A DNA stretch of 64,000 bases from Alphaproteobacteria bacterium (GCA_005884685.1 VBAH01000014.1:35763-99762), one strand, 5' to 3'. Counted from the first letter of the stretch, positions 7,777-17,262 are shown. Numbers and translations: made by a program. The notes: generated from the sequence alone by a model not told the origin.

Positions 7777-10504
7777 GCGCATACAGCGCCTCGAGCGCTT
7801 CCTTCGGCGACATCTCGTCCGGATTGAGCGCCGCGAGGGCTGCGGCGAGTTCGTCCGCTTCGCTCTGCGGGGCGGGGGTGCGGGCACGCGCGGCGAACAG
7901 CGGCAGATCGTCGATCATGGTGCGCGCGGACGTGCGATCCTGCGATTCGAGCTGCGCCAGCACCAGCTTGGCGCGCTCGATCACCGCTCCCGGCAAGCCG
8001 GCGAGCTTGGCGACCTGGATGCCGTAGGAACGGTCCGCCGCGCCGGCCACGACCTCGTGCAGGAACACGACGTCGCCGTGCCATTCCTTCACCCGCACCG
8101 TCGCGTTGAAGAGGCGCGGCAGCTTCGCCGCGAGCGCGGTCAGCTCGTGGAAGTGCGTCGCGAACAGCGCGCGGCACTTGTTGGTCTCGTGCAGGTGCTC
8201 GATTGCAGCCCACGCGATCGAGAGCCCGTCGAAGGTCGCGGTGCCGCGTCCGATCTCGTCGAGGATGACCAGCGCGCGTTCGGTCGCCTGATTGAGGATC
8301 GCGGCGGTCTCCACCATCTCGACCATGAAGGTGGAGCGCCCGCGCGCGAGATCGTCGGCGGCGCCGACGCGCGAGAACAGCCGGTCAATGACGCCGATGC
8401 GCGCGCGCTTCGCCGGCACGAAGCTGCCCATCTGCGCCATCGCGGCGATCAGCGCGTTCTGGCGCAGATAGGTCGATTTGCCCGCCATGTTCGGGCCGGT
8501 CACCACATAGATGCGGCCACCCCCACCCTGTCCCTCCCCCGCTTGCGCGGGAGGGTAGCGAGGGGGCGGCGGGGAAAGGTCGCAATCGTTCGCCACGAAC
8601 GGCCCGCCGTCCTGTTGCAGCGCCTGCTCGACCACCGGATGACGCCCGCCCTCGATCACGAAGTCGAGCGAGCGGTCGACCTCCGGCCGCACGTAGTCGC
8701 GCTCGACCGCCAGCGTGCCGAGCGCCGCAGAGACATCGAGCACCGCGAGTGCATGTGCGGCGCGTTTGATCGGCTCGGCCGCAGCGGTCACCTGGCTCGC
8801 GAGCCGGTCGAAGATCGCAAGCTCCATCGCGAGCGCACGATCCGCGGCGCTCGCGATCTTTGCCTCGAGCGCGGCCAGCTCGGTGGTGGTGAAGCGCACC
8901 TGGCCGGCCAGGGTCTGGCGGTGGATGAAGGTCGCGTTCAGCGGCGCGGCGAGCAATTTCTCGCCGTGCTGCGCCGTGACCTCGATGAAATAACCCAGCA
9001 CATTGTTGTGGCGCACTTTGAGTGCGCGCACGCCGGTCTCCTCGGCGTAGCGCGCCTGCAGCGCCGCCACCACGCGGCGCGATTCATCGCGCAGGCTCCG
9101 CGTCTCGTCCAGCGCCGCATCGTAACCCGCGCGCACGAAGCCGCCGTCGCGCTGCATGTACGGCACATCGTCGGCGAGTGCTGCGCCGAGCGTTGCGATG
9201 ATCGCGCCGTCCGGTGCGGCGAGCGCCGCGACCGCTTCGGCGATTTCCGCGCCGACTGCGTCGGTCGGAACCAGCCGCCGTGCCAGTCCGGCCGCCGCCG
9301 CCAACCCGTCGCGAATTGCCGCGAGATCGCGCGGGCCGCCGCGCGCGAGCACGAGCCGCGCCAGCGAGCGCGCCAGATCGGGGGCGGCGGCGAGTCGGGC
9401 GCGGATATCGGCACGCTCGGCCGCATTCGCGACGAAAAATGCGACCGCATCGAGCCGTTGCGCGATTTGCTGCGGATCGGTGAGCGGCGCCGCCAGCCGT
9501 GCGGCGAGCAGCCGCGCGCCCGCGACCGTCACGGTGCGGTCGATCGCATCGGCGAGCGAGCCGCGCCGTTCGCCCGAGAGCGTGCGCATCAGCTCGAGGT
9601 TGGCGCGCGTCGCCGCGTCGATCAGCAAGGTCGTGCCGGCGGCTTCGCGTGCCGGCGGCGAGAGCGGCGGGCGCGATCCGAGTTGCGTGCGCTCCACATA
9701 CGTGATGCAGGCTGCTGCCGCCGTCAGTTCCAGCCGCGAGAAGGTGCCGAAGGATTCGGTCGTCGCGACCGCAAAGTACGAGGCAAGCCGACGCTCGGCG
9801 GTCGCGCCGTCGAACACGTCGCGCGTCAGCGGCGTCACCACGGGCAGCGTGCGCAGCCACGGCGCGATCTCCGCGTCCCCATAGAGCGCGTCCGACACGA
9901 TGATCTCGCCCGGCTCGACGCGCGCGATCTCCGCCGCCAGCGCCACGCGGTCGCACTCCATCACGCGAAACTCGGCGGTCGAGATATCGAGATAGGCGAG
10001 CGCGAACTGCGGCAGGGCATCGGGCGACGAGGCGCGCGCACGCACGATCGCGGCGAGGTAGTTGTTGCGCTTGGCATCGAGCAGCGTGTCTTCGGTCAGC
10101 GTCCCCGCGGTGATCAGTCGGGTTACGCCGCGCTGCACGACGCTTTTCGCCCCGCGCTTCTTGGCTTCCGCCGGGTCCTCGGTCTGCTCGCACACCGCGA
10201 CGCGGAAACCGGCGGCGATCAGCCGGTGCAGGTACTCGTCCGCGCGCACCACCGGCACGCCGCACATCGGAATGTCGGCGCCCTGGTGCTTGCCGCGCCG
10301 GGTGAGCACGATGCCGAGCGCGCGACTCGCGATCTCGGCGTCCTGGAAGAACAGCTCGTAGAAGTCGCCCATCCGGTAGAACAGCAGGCTGTCCGGATTG
10401 GCCGCTTTGATCTCCTGATACTGCCGCATCATCGGCGTGACGATGCCGTTGCCCTCTGCGGGAGGGCCGGACTCCGCCACGATGTTGCGATCCGAGATGT
10501 TCAT
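7748..10504 (-). CDS. mutS: DNA mismatch repair protein MutS, with a repeat-encoded insertion
   Basis: Mismatch-recognition ATPase of 918 residues. The N-terminal mismatch-binding domain includes [12 protein letters not shown] (Phe-x-Glu class). The ATPase domain has Walker [14 protein letters not shown] (near residue 668), [12 protein letters not shown] and [15 protein letters not shown]. Just before Walker A, about residues 644-662 are encoded by a palindromic family-B repeat ([19 protein letters not shown]), where other MutS proteins have a short turn. The frame stays open through it. The ATG at 10504 gives MNISDRN; the open frame runs to 10627 only because another repeat is translated there. 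Confidence 0.95.
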   Translation of the reverse strand: MNISDRNIVAESGPPAEGNGIVTPMMRQYQEIKAANPDSLLFYRMGDFYELFFQDAEIASRALGIVLTRRGKHQGADIPMCGVPVVRADEYLHRLIAAGFRVAVCEQTEDPAEAKKRGAKSVVQRGVTRLITAGTLTEDTLLDAKRNNYLAAIVRARASSPDALPQFALAYLDISTAEFRVMECDRVALAAEIARVEPGEIIVSDALYGDAEIAPWLRTLPVVTPLTRDVFDGATAERRLASYFAVATTESFGTFSRLELTAAAACITYVERTQLGSRPPLSPPAREAAGTTLLIDAATRANLELMRTLSGERRGSLADAIDRTVTVAGARLLAARLAAPLTDPQQIAQRLDAVAFFVANAAERADIRARLAAAPDLARSLARLVLARGGPRDLAAIRDGLAAAAGLARRLVPTDAVGAEIAEAVAALAAPDGAIIATLGAALADDVPYMQRDGGFVRAGYDAALDETRSLRDESRRVVAALQARYAEETGVRALKVRHNNVLGYFIEVTAQHGEKLLAAPLNATFIHRQTLAGQVRFTTTELAALEAKIASAADRALAMELAIFDRLASQVTAAAEPIKRAAHALAVLDVSAALGTLAVERDYVRPEVDRSLDFVIEGGRHPVVEQALQQDGGPFVANDCDLSPPPPRYPPAQAGEGQGGGGRIYVVTGPNMAGKSTYLRQNALIAAMAQMGSFVPAKRARIGVIDRLFSRVGAADDLARGRSTFMVEMVETAAILNQATERALVILDEIGRGTATFDGLSIAWAAIEHLHETNKCRALFATHFHELTALAAKLPRLFNATVRVKEWHGDVVFLHEVVAGAADRSYGIQVAKLAGLPGAVIERAKLVLAQLESQDRTSARTMIDDLPLFAARARTPAPQSEADELAAALAALNPDEMSPKEALEALYALKSAASKKA
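8517..8573. repeat. Family B palindromic repeat inside the mutS coding sequence
   Basis: The core CCCTCCCCCGC (8532-8542) faces GCGCGGGAGGG (8545-8555), flanked by CACCCCCACC on the left and GAGGGGGCGG on the right, as in the intergenic copies at 4035-4135 and 25069-25170. It is read in frame in mutS on the minus strand, adding a Pro/Gly-rich loop ahead of Walker A. Confidence 0.85.
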
Positions 10505-10518
10505 GCATTCCACTTTCC

Positions 10519-10592
10519 GCTCATGCCCGCGGAAGCGGGCATCCAGTTCTTTGCCAAGGACTGGGTTCCCCGCTTTCGCGGGGACGAGCGGC
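10519..10592. repeat. Two-hairpin palindromic repeat (family A, full copy)
   Basis: The left hairpin TGCCCGCGGAAGCGGGCA and the right hairpin TCCCCGCTTTCGCGGGGA are joined by a linker as in the copy at 36026-36104. It lies immediately upstream of the mutS start and falls within an in-frame extension of that reading frame. Confidence 0.85.
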
Positions 10593-10652
10593 AGGACTGC
10601 TCTAGCAGAACGCGCACCGGCTTTCATGCGCGCGCTCCAGGCAACACACAGC

Positions 10653-11651
10653 TTACAGCGTCGATTTCAGCTTCAGATGATCCAGCCGGTTGATCGACTT
10701 CACGCCGAGGCGGCGTTTTTCGCCGCCCTGCGCGACGTCGAGCGGCACGGTCGTGCCGGCCGCGCCGGTCGCCCAGACCTTGCGGTAGAAATCCGCGAGG
10801 CTGCGCGGCGGCTCGCCCGCGACGCCGACGATCTCGTCGCCCTTGCGGATGCCGGCCGCTTCCGCCGGCCCGCCCGGCGTGACGCGCGCCACCATCAGCC
10901 GCCCGCGCACATCGTCGGCCGCAACGCCCAGCCAGGGACGGCCGGGGCCGGCGACGTGCCCGTCGGCGATCAGATCGCCGAGGATCGGCGGCAACCGGTC
11001 GATCGGCACGAACATATTGCCGGGCGTTGCGCCGCCGGTGCCCGCCGCGTCCCCGACGATCAGCGAGCCGATGCCGATCAGTCTGCCTTCGCGTGAGATC
11101 AGCGCGGCGCCGCTCCAGGCCGGATGCGGCGGCGTCGTGAAGATCGCCTCGTCGAGCAGATATTCCCAGTTGCCGGCGAACTCGCGCTTGGCGGCGACGT
11201 AGGCGGGCGCCACCATGTCGGTCCCGCCATAGCTCACGACCAGCACCGGATCGCGCTCTTTCGTGTCGGCGGAGCGGCCGAAGGTGAGCGGCTTGAGCTT
11301 CAAGGGCTCGATCGCCCGCAGCACGCCGAAACCGGTCTCGTGGTCGTAGCCGACGATGGTCGCCGGCACCGTGCGGCCCGCATTGGTGGTGATCTCGGCG
11401 GCGTGGGCCTCGACCATCAGGTAACCGATGGTGAGGATGAGCCCGTCCTCGTCGATGACGACGCCCGATCCCGCGCGCTCGCGTCCGAGGCTTTGCACCG
11501 TCAGCCCGTCGGGATTGATCGTGGTCTTGACGCGCACGACCGCGGAGACGAGTTCTTCGAGCGACGCCGCGCCGGCAGGCGCGGCCGCGAACACAAGCGC
11601 GGCCGTCAGCGCGAGAACGCCCGATCTCAGGTTGCCGCGGCCGGGTCGCAT
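10653..11651 (-). CDS. Secreted trypsin-like/PDZ protein with a degenerate catalytic triad
   Basis: Predicted periplasmic protein of 332 residues: signal peptide (residues 1-29, ending PAGAAS), a DegP/HtrA-like protease fold (about 30-215) and one PDZ domain (about 238-315, [10 protein letters not shown] to GVAGEPP). Alignment by eye with HtrA motifs places Tyr77 (TIGYLMV) where His of TNNHVV belongs and Gly107 (ETGFGVL) where Asp of TDLAVL belongs. Ser180 is kept in AWSGAAL, though its GNSGGP surroundings are changed. Proteolysis is therefore unlikely, and a scaffold or substrate-binding role is inferred. A second such protein is at 26852-28219. Confidence 0.8.
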   Translation of the reverse strand: MRPGRGNLRSGVLALTAALVFAAAPAGAASLEELVSAVVRVKTTINPDGLTVQSLGRERAGSGVVIDEDGLILTIGYLMVEAHAAEITTNAGRTVPATIVGYDHETGFGVLRAIEPLKLKPLTFGRSADTKERDPVLVVSYGGTDMVAPAYVAAKREFAGNWEYLLDEAIFTTPPHPAWSGAALISREGRLIGIGSLIVGDAAGTGGATPGNMFVPIDRLPPILGDLIADGHVAGPGRPWLGVAADDVRGRLMVARVTPGGPAEAAGIRKGDEIVGVAGEPPRSLADFYRKVWATGAAGTTVPLDVAQGGEKRRLGVKSINRLDHLKLKSTL

Positions 11652-11682
11652 CAGCAGGCCCCAGAATCGAGCCCGATCTTAA

Positions 11683-11925
11683 TCACGGACCGAAGGCCAC
11701 GCCACGCGTTTCCTTTTCGGTGCGGGTCCAGGCGGTCTCGTTCTTTTTCTCGTAATCCTGGAAGGCTTTCACCAAGCCGCCCAGCACCTCGGCCGATGTC
11801 TCAAACATCGCCTTGAACTGCGGCTCGTCGACTTTGTCGATGTCGGCACGCAGATGATCGATGGTTTCCTTGAGATGGGCTGCCATCCTGCGGGTGTGAT
11901 GCAGCGGATTGCGCTCCTCTGTCAT
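11683..11925 (-). CDS. Small conserved hypothetical protein
   Basis: A protein of 80 residues with a predicted amphipathic helical body (LKETIDHLRADIDKVDEP, then FQDYEKKNETAW) and no signal peptide or membrane segment. No known domain was recognised. It sits between the PDZ protein gene (same strand, about 30 bases apart) and the divergently transcribed malic enzyme. High helix content and normal codon use favour a real gene. Confidence 0.65.
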   Translation of the reverse strand: MTEERNPLHHTRRMAAHLKETIDHLRADIDKVDEPQFKAMFETSAEVLGGLVKAFQDYEKKNETAWTRTEKETRGVAFGP

Positions 11926-11989
11926 GATTCCGTCTCCGCGGGTGTCTCTAAAGGAAACGACGGCGCCACCCCGAGGGTTCCGGTCGTGC

Positions 11990-12019
11990 TTGAGGCGCCC
12001 CGGGCGGCTCCGCTACACT
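11990..12019 (+). promoter_or_regulatory. Predicted promoter of the malic enzyme gene
   Basis: TTGAGG (11990-11995), an 18-base spacer, then TACACT (12014-12019), about 38 bases upstream of the ATG at 12057. Consensus match only. Confidence 0.35.
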
Positions 12020-12056
12020 CGCTGGTTCCGGCGCGTGCGCCGTTCAAGGGGTTGAA

Positions 12057-14333
12057 ATGCTGACGAAAAATCCAAACCGCTCGCGCCCGACCTTCACCGA
12101 CCAGGAAGCGTTGCTGTTTCACAGCCAGGGCCGGCCCGGCAAACTCGAGGTCATCGCCACCAAGCCGATGGCGACGCAGCGCGATCTTTCGCTCGCGTAT
12201 TCGCCCGGCGTCGCCGTCCCGGTGCTGGCGATCGCCGAGGATGAAAGCAAGGCCTACGACTACACCACCAAAGGCAATTTCGTCGCCGTCATCACCAACG
12301 GCACCGCCATTCTCGGGCTCGGCAATCGCGGCGCGCTTGCCGCCAAGCCCGTGATGGAAGGCAAGGCGGTGCTGTTCAAGCGCTTCGCCGATATCGACTC
12401 GATCGACCTGGAAGTGAACACCGAAGATCCGGACGAGTTCATCAATTGCGTGAAGTTTCTCGGCAAGGGCTGGGGCGGCATCAACCTCGAAGACATCAAG
12501 GCGCCGGAGTGCTTCATCATCGAGCAGCGTCTGCGCGAGTTGCTCGACATTCCGGTGTTCCATGACGACCAGCATGGCACCGCCATCATCGCGGCGGCCG
12601 GCCTGATCAACGCACTGCATCTCACCGGCCGCGACCTCAAGGAGACGAAGCTCGTCGTCAACGGGGCGGGGGCGAGCGGCATTGCCTGCACCGAGTTGCT
12701 CAAGGCGCTCGGGCTGCAGCCGAACAACGTCATCCTCTGCGACACCAAGGGCGTGATCTACCAGGGCCGCCGCGAGGGCATGAACCAGTGGAAGTCCGCA
12801 CACGCGGTCGAGACCAAAGCGCGCACGCTGGCTGAGGCGTTCGAGGGCGCGGACGTGGCGTTCGGCCTCTCGCAAAAGGGGGCATTCAACATCGACATGG
12901 TCAAGTCGATGGCGGCCAAGCCGATCATCTTCGCGATGGCCAATCCCGATCCGGAGATCACCGTCGAGGAGGTCGCGCAGGTGCGCTCCGACGCCATCAT
13001 GGCGACCGGGCGCTCGGACTATCCGAACCAGGTCAACAACGTGCTCGGCTTTCCCTATATCTTCCGCGGCGCGCTCGACGTGCGCGCCACCACCATCAAC
13101 ATGGAGATGAAGATCGCGGCCGCGCAGGCGCTCGCCGAGCTTGCGCGCGAGGACGTGCCGGACGAGGTGGCGGCCGCCTACGGCACGCGGCCGAAGTTCG
13201 GGCCGGACTACATCATTCCGGTGCCGTTCGACCCGCGGCTCATCTCGGCGATCCCGCCCGCGGTCGCCAAGGCCGCGATCGACACCGGCGTCGCGCGCAA
13301 GCCGATCGTCGACATGGAGGCTTACGCCCAGGCGCTGCGCACGCGGCGCGATCCTGTCGCCGGCGTGCTCTCCCGCGTGTTCGAGCGGCTCAAGCGTTCG
13401 CCCAAGCGCGTGGTGTTCGCGGAGGGCGAGGAAGAACAGGTGATCCGCGCCGCAGCGGCCTTCGTCGAGCAGGGGCTCGGCACCGTGCTCCTCGTCGGAC
13501 GCGAGAACCGTGTGCGCGAAACCGCCGAACAGGCCGGCATCAGCCTCGATGAGGACATTGCGATCGTCAACGCCAGGCTCTCGCGCCGCAACGCCGACTA
13601 TGCGGCCTATCTCTATGAGCGGCTGCAGCGCAAAGGCTACCTGATCCGCGACTGCCAGCGCATGGTGAACCAGGACCGCAACACCTTCGCGGCCTGCATG
13701 GTGGCGATGAACGACGCCGACGCGATGGTGACCGGCGTCACGCGCAATTTTTCCGTCGCGCTGCAAGAGGTGCAGCGCGTGATCGATCCGAAGCCCGGCC
13801 ATCGCGTGATCGGCGTCTCGCTGGTGCTGGCGCGCGGCCGCACCGTGCTGGTCGCCGACACGGCCGTCACCGAGATGCCCGATGGACCCGACATTGCGGA
13901 GATCGCCGTCGAGGCGGCAGGCGTCGCGCGCAAGCTCGGTTACGAGCCGCGCGTAGCGCTGCTCTCGTTCTCGACCTTCGGGCACCCGCCGGGCGAGCGG
14001 GCCGAGAAAGTTCAGCACGCCGTGCGCATCCTCGACCAGCAGCGCGTCGATTTCGAATACGACGGCGAAATGGCGGCGGACGTCGCGCTCTCGCCCGACC
14101 TGATGGCGGCGTATCCGTTCTGCCGCCTCACCGGGCCTGCCAATGTGCTGGTGATGCCCGCCTTCCACTCCGCGGCGATCTCGACCAAGATGCTGCAAAC
14201 GCTCGGCGGCGCGACCGTGATCGGACCGCTGCTGGTCGGGCTCGACAATTCGGTGCAGATCGTCAATTTGTCCTCGAAGGACACCGATGTGGTGAACATG
14301 GCCGCGCTCGCGGCCTACAATGTGAGCGGATAG
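12057..14333 (+). CDS. maeB: NADP-type malic enzyme with C-terminal phosphotransacetylase domain
   Basis: Large malic enzyme of 758 residues converting malate to pyruvate and CO2. The N-terminal half has the catalytic Tyr in LAYSPGVAVP, the Lys in AAKPVMEGKAVLFKRFAD, the metal-site HDDQHGTA and the nucleotide fold VVNGAGASGIACTELL. From about residue 430 the protein continues as a phosphate acetyl/butyryl-transferase domain (RVVFAEGEEEQVIRAAAAF; CRLTGPANVLVMPAFHSA). In characterised relatives this domain is regulatory (acetyl-CoA sensing) rather than catalytic. Length matches the MaeB family. It stands alone with a probable promoter at 11990-12019. Confidence 0.93.
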   Translation: MLTKNPNRSRPTFTDQEALLFHSQGRPGKLEVIATKPMATQRDLSLAYSPGVAVPVLAIAEDESKAYDYTTKGNFVAVITNGTAILGLGNRGALAAKPVMEGKAVLFKRFADIDSIDLEVNTEDPDEFINCVKFLGKGWGGINLEDIKAPECFIIEQRLRELLDIPVFHDDQHGTAIIAAAGLINALHLTGRDLKETKLVVNGAGASGIACTELLKALGLQPNNVILCDTKGVIYQGRREGMNQWKSAHAVETKARTLAEAFEGADVAFGLSQKGAFNIDMVKSMAAKPIIFAMANPDPEITVEEVAQVRSDAIMATGRSDYPNQVNNVLGFPYIFRGALDVRATTINMEMKIAAAQALAELAREDVPDEVAAAYGTRPKFGPDYIIPVPFDPRLISAIPPAVAKAAIDTGVARKPIVDMEAYAQALRTRRDPVAGVLSRVFERLKRSPKRVVFAEGEEEQVIRAAAAFVEQGLGTVLLVGRENRVRETAEQAGISLDEDIAIVNARLSRRNADYAAYLYERLQRKGYLIRDCQRMVNQDRNTFAACMVAMNDADAMVTGVTRNFSVALQEVQRVIDPKPGHRVIGVSLVLARGRTVLVADTAVTEMPDGPDIAEIAVEAAGVARKLGYEPRVALLSFSTFGHPPGERAEKVQHAVRILDQQRVDFEYDGEMAADVALSPDLMAAYPFCRLTGPANVLVMPAFHSAAISTKMLQTLGGATVIGPLLVGLDNSVQIVNLSSKDTDVVNMAALAAYNVSG

Positions 14334-14334
14334 G

Positions 14335-14414
14335 GCGAATGGGGAGTGGCGAATAGCGAATGGTCAGCTAGACGCTGCTTCCTTTTCCATTCGCCACTCG
14401 CTATTCGCCATTCA
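14335..14414. repeat. Imperfect inverted repeat of GCGAATGG / CCATTCGC units (family E)
   Basis: The left arm contains GGCGAATGGGGAGTGGCGAA and AGCGAATGG. The right arm contains CCATTCGCCACTCGC and TATTCGCCATTC, its complement. The loop is about 25 bases. It follows the malic enzyme stop codon and precedes the DapA-family gene, so it may act as a terminator-like hairpin for the first. Confidence 0.75.
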
Positions 14415-14437
14415 CCTTCTTGCTCGAGGAAACGAAC

Positions 14438-15331
14438 ATGCCCACCAAACTCCGCGGCGTCATCGCCGCCGTTGCAACCGCCGTCGATGAGGGCGGTGCG
14501 CCCGATGCGGCGCGCTCGGTGAAGCTTGCCCGGTTCCTGCTCGACACCGGCTGCGACGGCCTCAACGTGCTCGGCACCACCGGCGAGGCGACCTCGTTTT
14601 CGCTCGCGCAGCGCAAGGCGGTGATGACGGCCTACCGAGACGCCGGCCTGCCGCTCGACCGGCTGATGGTCGGCACCGGCGCGGCCGCGACCGCCGATGC
14701 GGTCGCGCTCACCCGTCACGCCGCAGAGCTCGGCTTTGCCGGCGCGCTGATCCTGCCGCCGTTCTATTACAAGGGGGTGCCGGACGACGGGCTTGCCGCC
14801 TATATCGGCGCGATCGTCACGGCGACGGCCGAGCAGCCGATCCCCATTTATCTCTATCATTTCCCCTCGCAGTCCGGCCTGCCGTGGCACGTCAAGCTGA
14901 TCGCGCGGCTGCTCGAGGCGCATAAGGGCCGCATCGTCGGGCTGAAGGACTCCTCAGGCGACATGAATTACGCACGGGAGGCCGCCGGCATCGCGCCCGG
15001 CTTCAACGTATTTCCCTCGACCGAAGCCTGCCTGATCGAGGCGCGCTCGGGCGTTTTCGCCGGCTGCATCTCGGCCACCGCGAACCTCAATGCGGATCTC
15101 TGCCAGCGCGCGTGGTCGGCCGGCGATCAGGCCGCGCTCGATAGCGCGGTGGCGATCCGCAAGCTGTTCGACGGCAAGCCGCTGGTGTCGGGCGTGAAGG
15201 CAACGCTTGCGCACATTCATGGCGATCCGGCCTGGGCGCGCGTCGCCCCGCCGCTGGCGCCGTTTTCTGCCGCCGACCGGGCGAGCGCGAATGCCGGTTA
15301 CGACGCCGCGCGGGCGAGGAAGGTGGCCTAG
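14438..15331 (+). CDS. Dihydrodipicolinate synthase / N-acetylneuraminate lyase family protein
   Basis: Class I aldolase-type enzyme of 297 residues with the family GTTGEATSFS motif, the Tyr of YLYHFPSQSG and the Schiff-base Lys in IVGLKDSSGD. These establish the DapA/NanA fold and mechanism, in which pyruvate or another 2-oxo acid forms an imine with lysine. The active-site Arg context of true DapA was not recognised and the gene lacks lysine-pathway neighbours, so the substrate is uncertain. The ATG at 14438 follows CGAGGA; six extra in-frame codons upstream were discarded. Confidence 0.85.
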   Translation: MPTKLRGVIAAVATAVDEGGAPDAARSVKLARFLLDTGCDGLNVLGTTGEATSFSLAQRKAVMTAYRDAGLPLDRLMVGTGAAATADAVALTRHAAELGFAGALILPPFYYKGVPDDGLAAYIGAIVTATAEQPIPIYLYHFPSQSGLPWHVKLIARLLEAHKGRIVGLKDSSGDMNYAREAAGIAPGFNVFPSTEACLIEARSGVFAGCISATANLNADLCQRAWSAGDQAALDSAVAIRKLFDGKPLVSGVKATLAHIHGDPAWARVAPPLAPFSAADRASANAGYDAARARKVA

Positions 15332-15383
15332 TCTCTCGCTGCGATTGCGCGACTTGCGGAGCCATTCGTGCTATGGATTGCGC

Positions 15384-15596
15384 ATGAGCGACATTGCGGA
15401 AAAGAAGCTGTCCAAGGCCGAAATCGCCGAGTTGCGCCAGCTCCGGCTCGAGGCGATGAACCTGCAGGCGATCGAGGGCAATCCCCTCGATGCCGACGAC
15501 ATCGCAATGTTCGAGATGTTCGAGCGGGAGGGGTGGAGCGACGAGAAGTGTCGTGCCTATATCCTCGCACGTAAGCCGACCACGAACGGCCGGTGA
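15384..15596 (+). CDS. Putative Fic-associated antitoxin
   Basis: An acidic protein of 70 residues encoded directly before a Fic-domain toxin. Its stop codon TGA shares bases with the toxin GTG start, a typical class I Fic toxin-antitoxin layout. The inhibitory helix of such antitoxins usually carries (S/T)xxxE(G/N). Here the equivalent segment reads NLQAIEGNPL, keeping Glu-Gly but with Leu at the Ser/Thr place. Assignment rests mainly on size, position and this motif. The partner is broken (next entry), so the gene is now probably an orphan. Confidence 0.6.
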   Translation: MSDIAEKKLSKAEIAELRQLRLEAMNLQAIEGNPLDADDIAMFEMFEREGWSDEKCRAYILARKPTTNGR

Positions 15597-16166
15597 ACGG
15601 CCCCCACGACCCGTACGTTTATCCCGGCACCATTGTCCTGCGAAACAGGCTCGGGATCACCAACCCCGCCTTTCTCGACAAACAGGAACGTGCGCTCGTC
15701 GCGCTACGGAGTCGACGAGGTATCCCCCGCGGCACCTTCGACCTACTCACCTGCGCGCGATCCATCGCCACCTGTTCCAGGACATCTACGACTGGGCCGG
15801 CAAGCTGCGCACGGTCGAGATCAGCAAGGGCGACCAGCAATTCCAGTTCCGCCAATACATCCAGACCGGCATGGCCGACGTCCATCGGCGGCTGTTGCGC
15901 GCGCAGTTTCTTGCCGCGCTGTCGCCGGACGCATTTGCCGAGCAGGCGGCCGTCATCGTCGGCGACATCAACTACATCCATCCGTTCCGCGAAAGGAACG
16001 GCCGCACACAGCTGCAGTACCTCAAGCAACTCGCCGACCGGGCGGGTCATCGGCTCGACCTGGCGCAGATCAGCGGTGACCGCTGGATCGAGGCGTCATC
16101 ATCAGCCATGCGGCCAGATATGACACCATGGCGGCTGTCATCCTGGAGGCTCTGGTCCGTCCCTGA
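15593..16166 (+). pseudogene. Fic domain toxin, disrupted by two frameshifts
   Basis: Fic proteins transfer AMP or other groups to target proteins. Reading starts GTG at 15593 and gives VYPGTIVLRNRLGITN in frame 2. Near 15741 homology moves to frame 1 (LRAIHRHLFQDIYDWAGKLR). Near 16097 it moves to frame 3 (IISHAARYDTMAAVILEAL) and ends at TGA 16164-16166. Each shift fits loss of one base. The active-site motif, normally HPFREGNGRTQR, reads HPFRERNGRTQL, so a conserved Gly is replaced even without the shifts. Sequencing error could explain a frameshift but not the motif change. Confidence 0.75.
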
Positions 16167-16183
16167 CCGCGCATTTACCAGCG

Positions 16184-16212
16184 TTGACGGGCGTTTTCGC
16201 GCCCTTTATAAG
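16184..16212 (+). promoter_or_regulatory. Predicted strong promoter of rpsT
   Basis: TTGACG (16184-16189), a 17-base spacer and TATAAG (16207-16212) make a near-consensus sigma-70 promoter. Transcription would begin near 16219, giving a leader of about 85 bases before the rpsT ATG at 16306. Confidence 0.65.
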
Positions 16213-16224
16213 CCTGCCCAACCG

Positions 16225-16253
16225 GCGGCGAGAGTTTCGCCGCTCTATTTTTT
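16225..16253 (+). terminator. Hairpin with U-run in the rpsT leader
   Basis: GCGGCGA (16225-16231) pairs with TCGCCGC (16237-16243) across a five-base loop and is followed by TCTATTTTTT (16244-16253). This is a complete intrinsic-terminator shape located only a few bases after the predicted rpsT start site, so it may attenuate rpsT. If the promoter call is wrong, it is simply the terminator for the upstream gene. Confidence 0.6.
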
Positions 16254-16305
16254 CACCAGTCAGAACTGCGGTTGCGCCAAGCGCAACTGGTAGCACGGAC
16301 GAACC

Positions 16306-16572
16306 ATGGCCAATACCTCCTCCGCCCGCAAAGCCGCCCGCGTGATCGCGCGGCGAACCGAAGTCAACACCGCGCGCCGCTCGCACGTGCGCTCCTCGGT
16401 GCGCAAGGTCGAGGAGGCGATCGCCTCCGGCGACAAGGCGGCGGCAGCAGCCGCTCTCAAGGCAGCCGAGCCCGAGATCATGCGCGCCGCGCAGAAGGGC
16501 GTCGTCCATCGCAACGCCGCGAACCGGAAGGTCTCGCGCCTCGCGCACCGCGTCGCCAAGCTCGGCAAGTAA
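16306..16572 (+). CDS. rpsT: 30S ribosomal protein S20
   Basis: A basic protein of 88 residues that binds 16S rRNA. The N terminus [21 protein letters not shown] and the [11 protein letters not shown] segment match S20, and length is standard. It carries its own strong promoter (16184-16212) and a leader hairpin. Its position shortly before dnaA is common in Hyphomicrobiales and helps place the window. A hairpin at 16601-16618 follows it. Confidence 0.97.
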   Translation: MANTSSARKAARVIARRTEVNTARRSHVRSSVRKVEEAIASGDKAAAAAALKAAEPEIMRAAQKGVVHRNAANRKVSRLAHRVAKLGK

Positions 16573-16600
16573 TCAACATCAGCATTTTTGCGGATGCGAC

Positions 16601-16618
16601 GCCGGCCGCTCGGCCGGC
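16601..16618 (+). terminator. Hairpin after rpsT
   Basis: GCCGGCCG (16601-16608) and CGGCCGGC (16611-16618) form a perfect 8-bp stem with a two-base gap, followed by GTTCTC. The stem is strong but the T-run is poor. It lies 29 bases after the rpsT stop. Confidence 0.5.
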
Positions 16619-17243
16619 GTTCTCGCATGTGAGGCGCTGTCCGGCGAAAAGCCGAGAGGATTCAATATCGGGCATTCGTGCTTGTCGCTCGGCACCGGCC
16701 CGTGACGCCACGCGGAGAGAACTTTTCCGGAAGATTTTCTCGCTTGTGACGACGCTGCAACACATCCGACCGGCATTTGCGACAGCGCAGAAGTCCTTGT
16801 GCCATGCGGTGATCTTCAAGGGTTAGCCTGCTGCCGCGAACAAAAATATCACACGCGACACAAGCAGTTAGAGTCATAGCGCAGGCCGCGACTTCGATTC
16901 CCGCTCCGTTCCCGCCTTGGCGGCGAATTTTTTTTAAGCCGACCTCCGCATCTCGTCGCGCATGATCGGCGGCGTCATTTGCAACGCCGATTCAAGCATT
17001 TGTATTCGGGCGCCTGTCGCGCAAACGTCATCAACACGGCGTCGCCGTCATCGCGCCATCACGAAGCGCGAATCGAAATGCTTGCGCAGCTATTAACGCT
17101 GTGCCTATTCTTTCCCTCGCGCTCGCACGTTTCTCGCGGCCAACTCCAAGCTTCGCAGACGTCTCATCGAGTGGGATGGGTACCGGGTCGTTTGAGCCCG
17201 CGGCCGAAGGTTGGCGCACGCGAAAACGGAAAGCGCGTCGAGA

Positions 17244-17262
17244 TCGATCGTCAAACGATCGA
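17244..17262. promoter_or_regulatory. Palindrome upstream of dnaA, possible operator
   Basis: TCGATCGT (17244-17251) and ACGATCGA (17255-17262) are perfect arms around CAA. The site is about 365 bases before the dnaA start. No known binding protein is assigned. Confidence 0.3.

Noticed and set aside
10505..10627. 41-codon N-terminal extension of MutS
   Set aside because: It is a translation of a family A repeat with no MutS similarity; ATG 10504 begins the normal N terminus.
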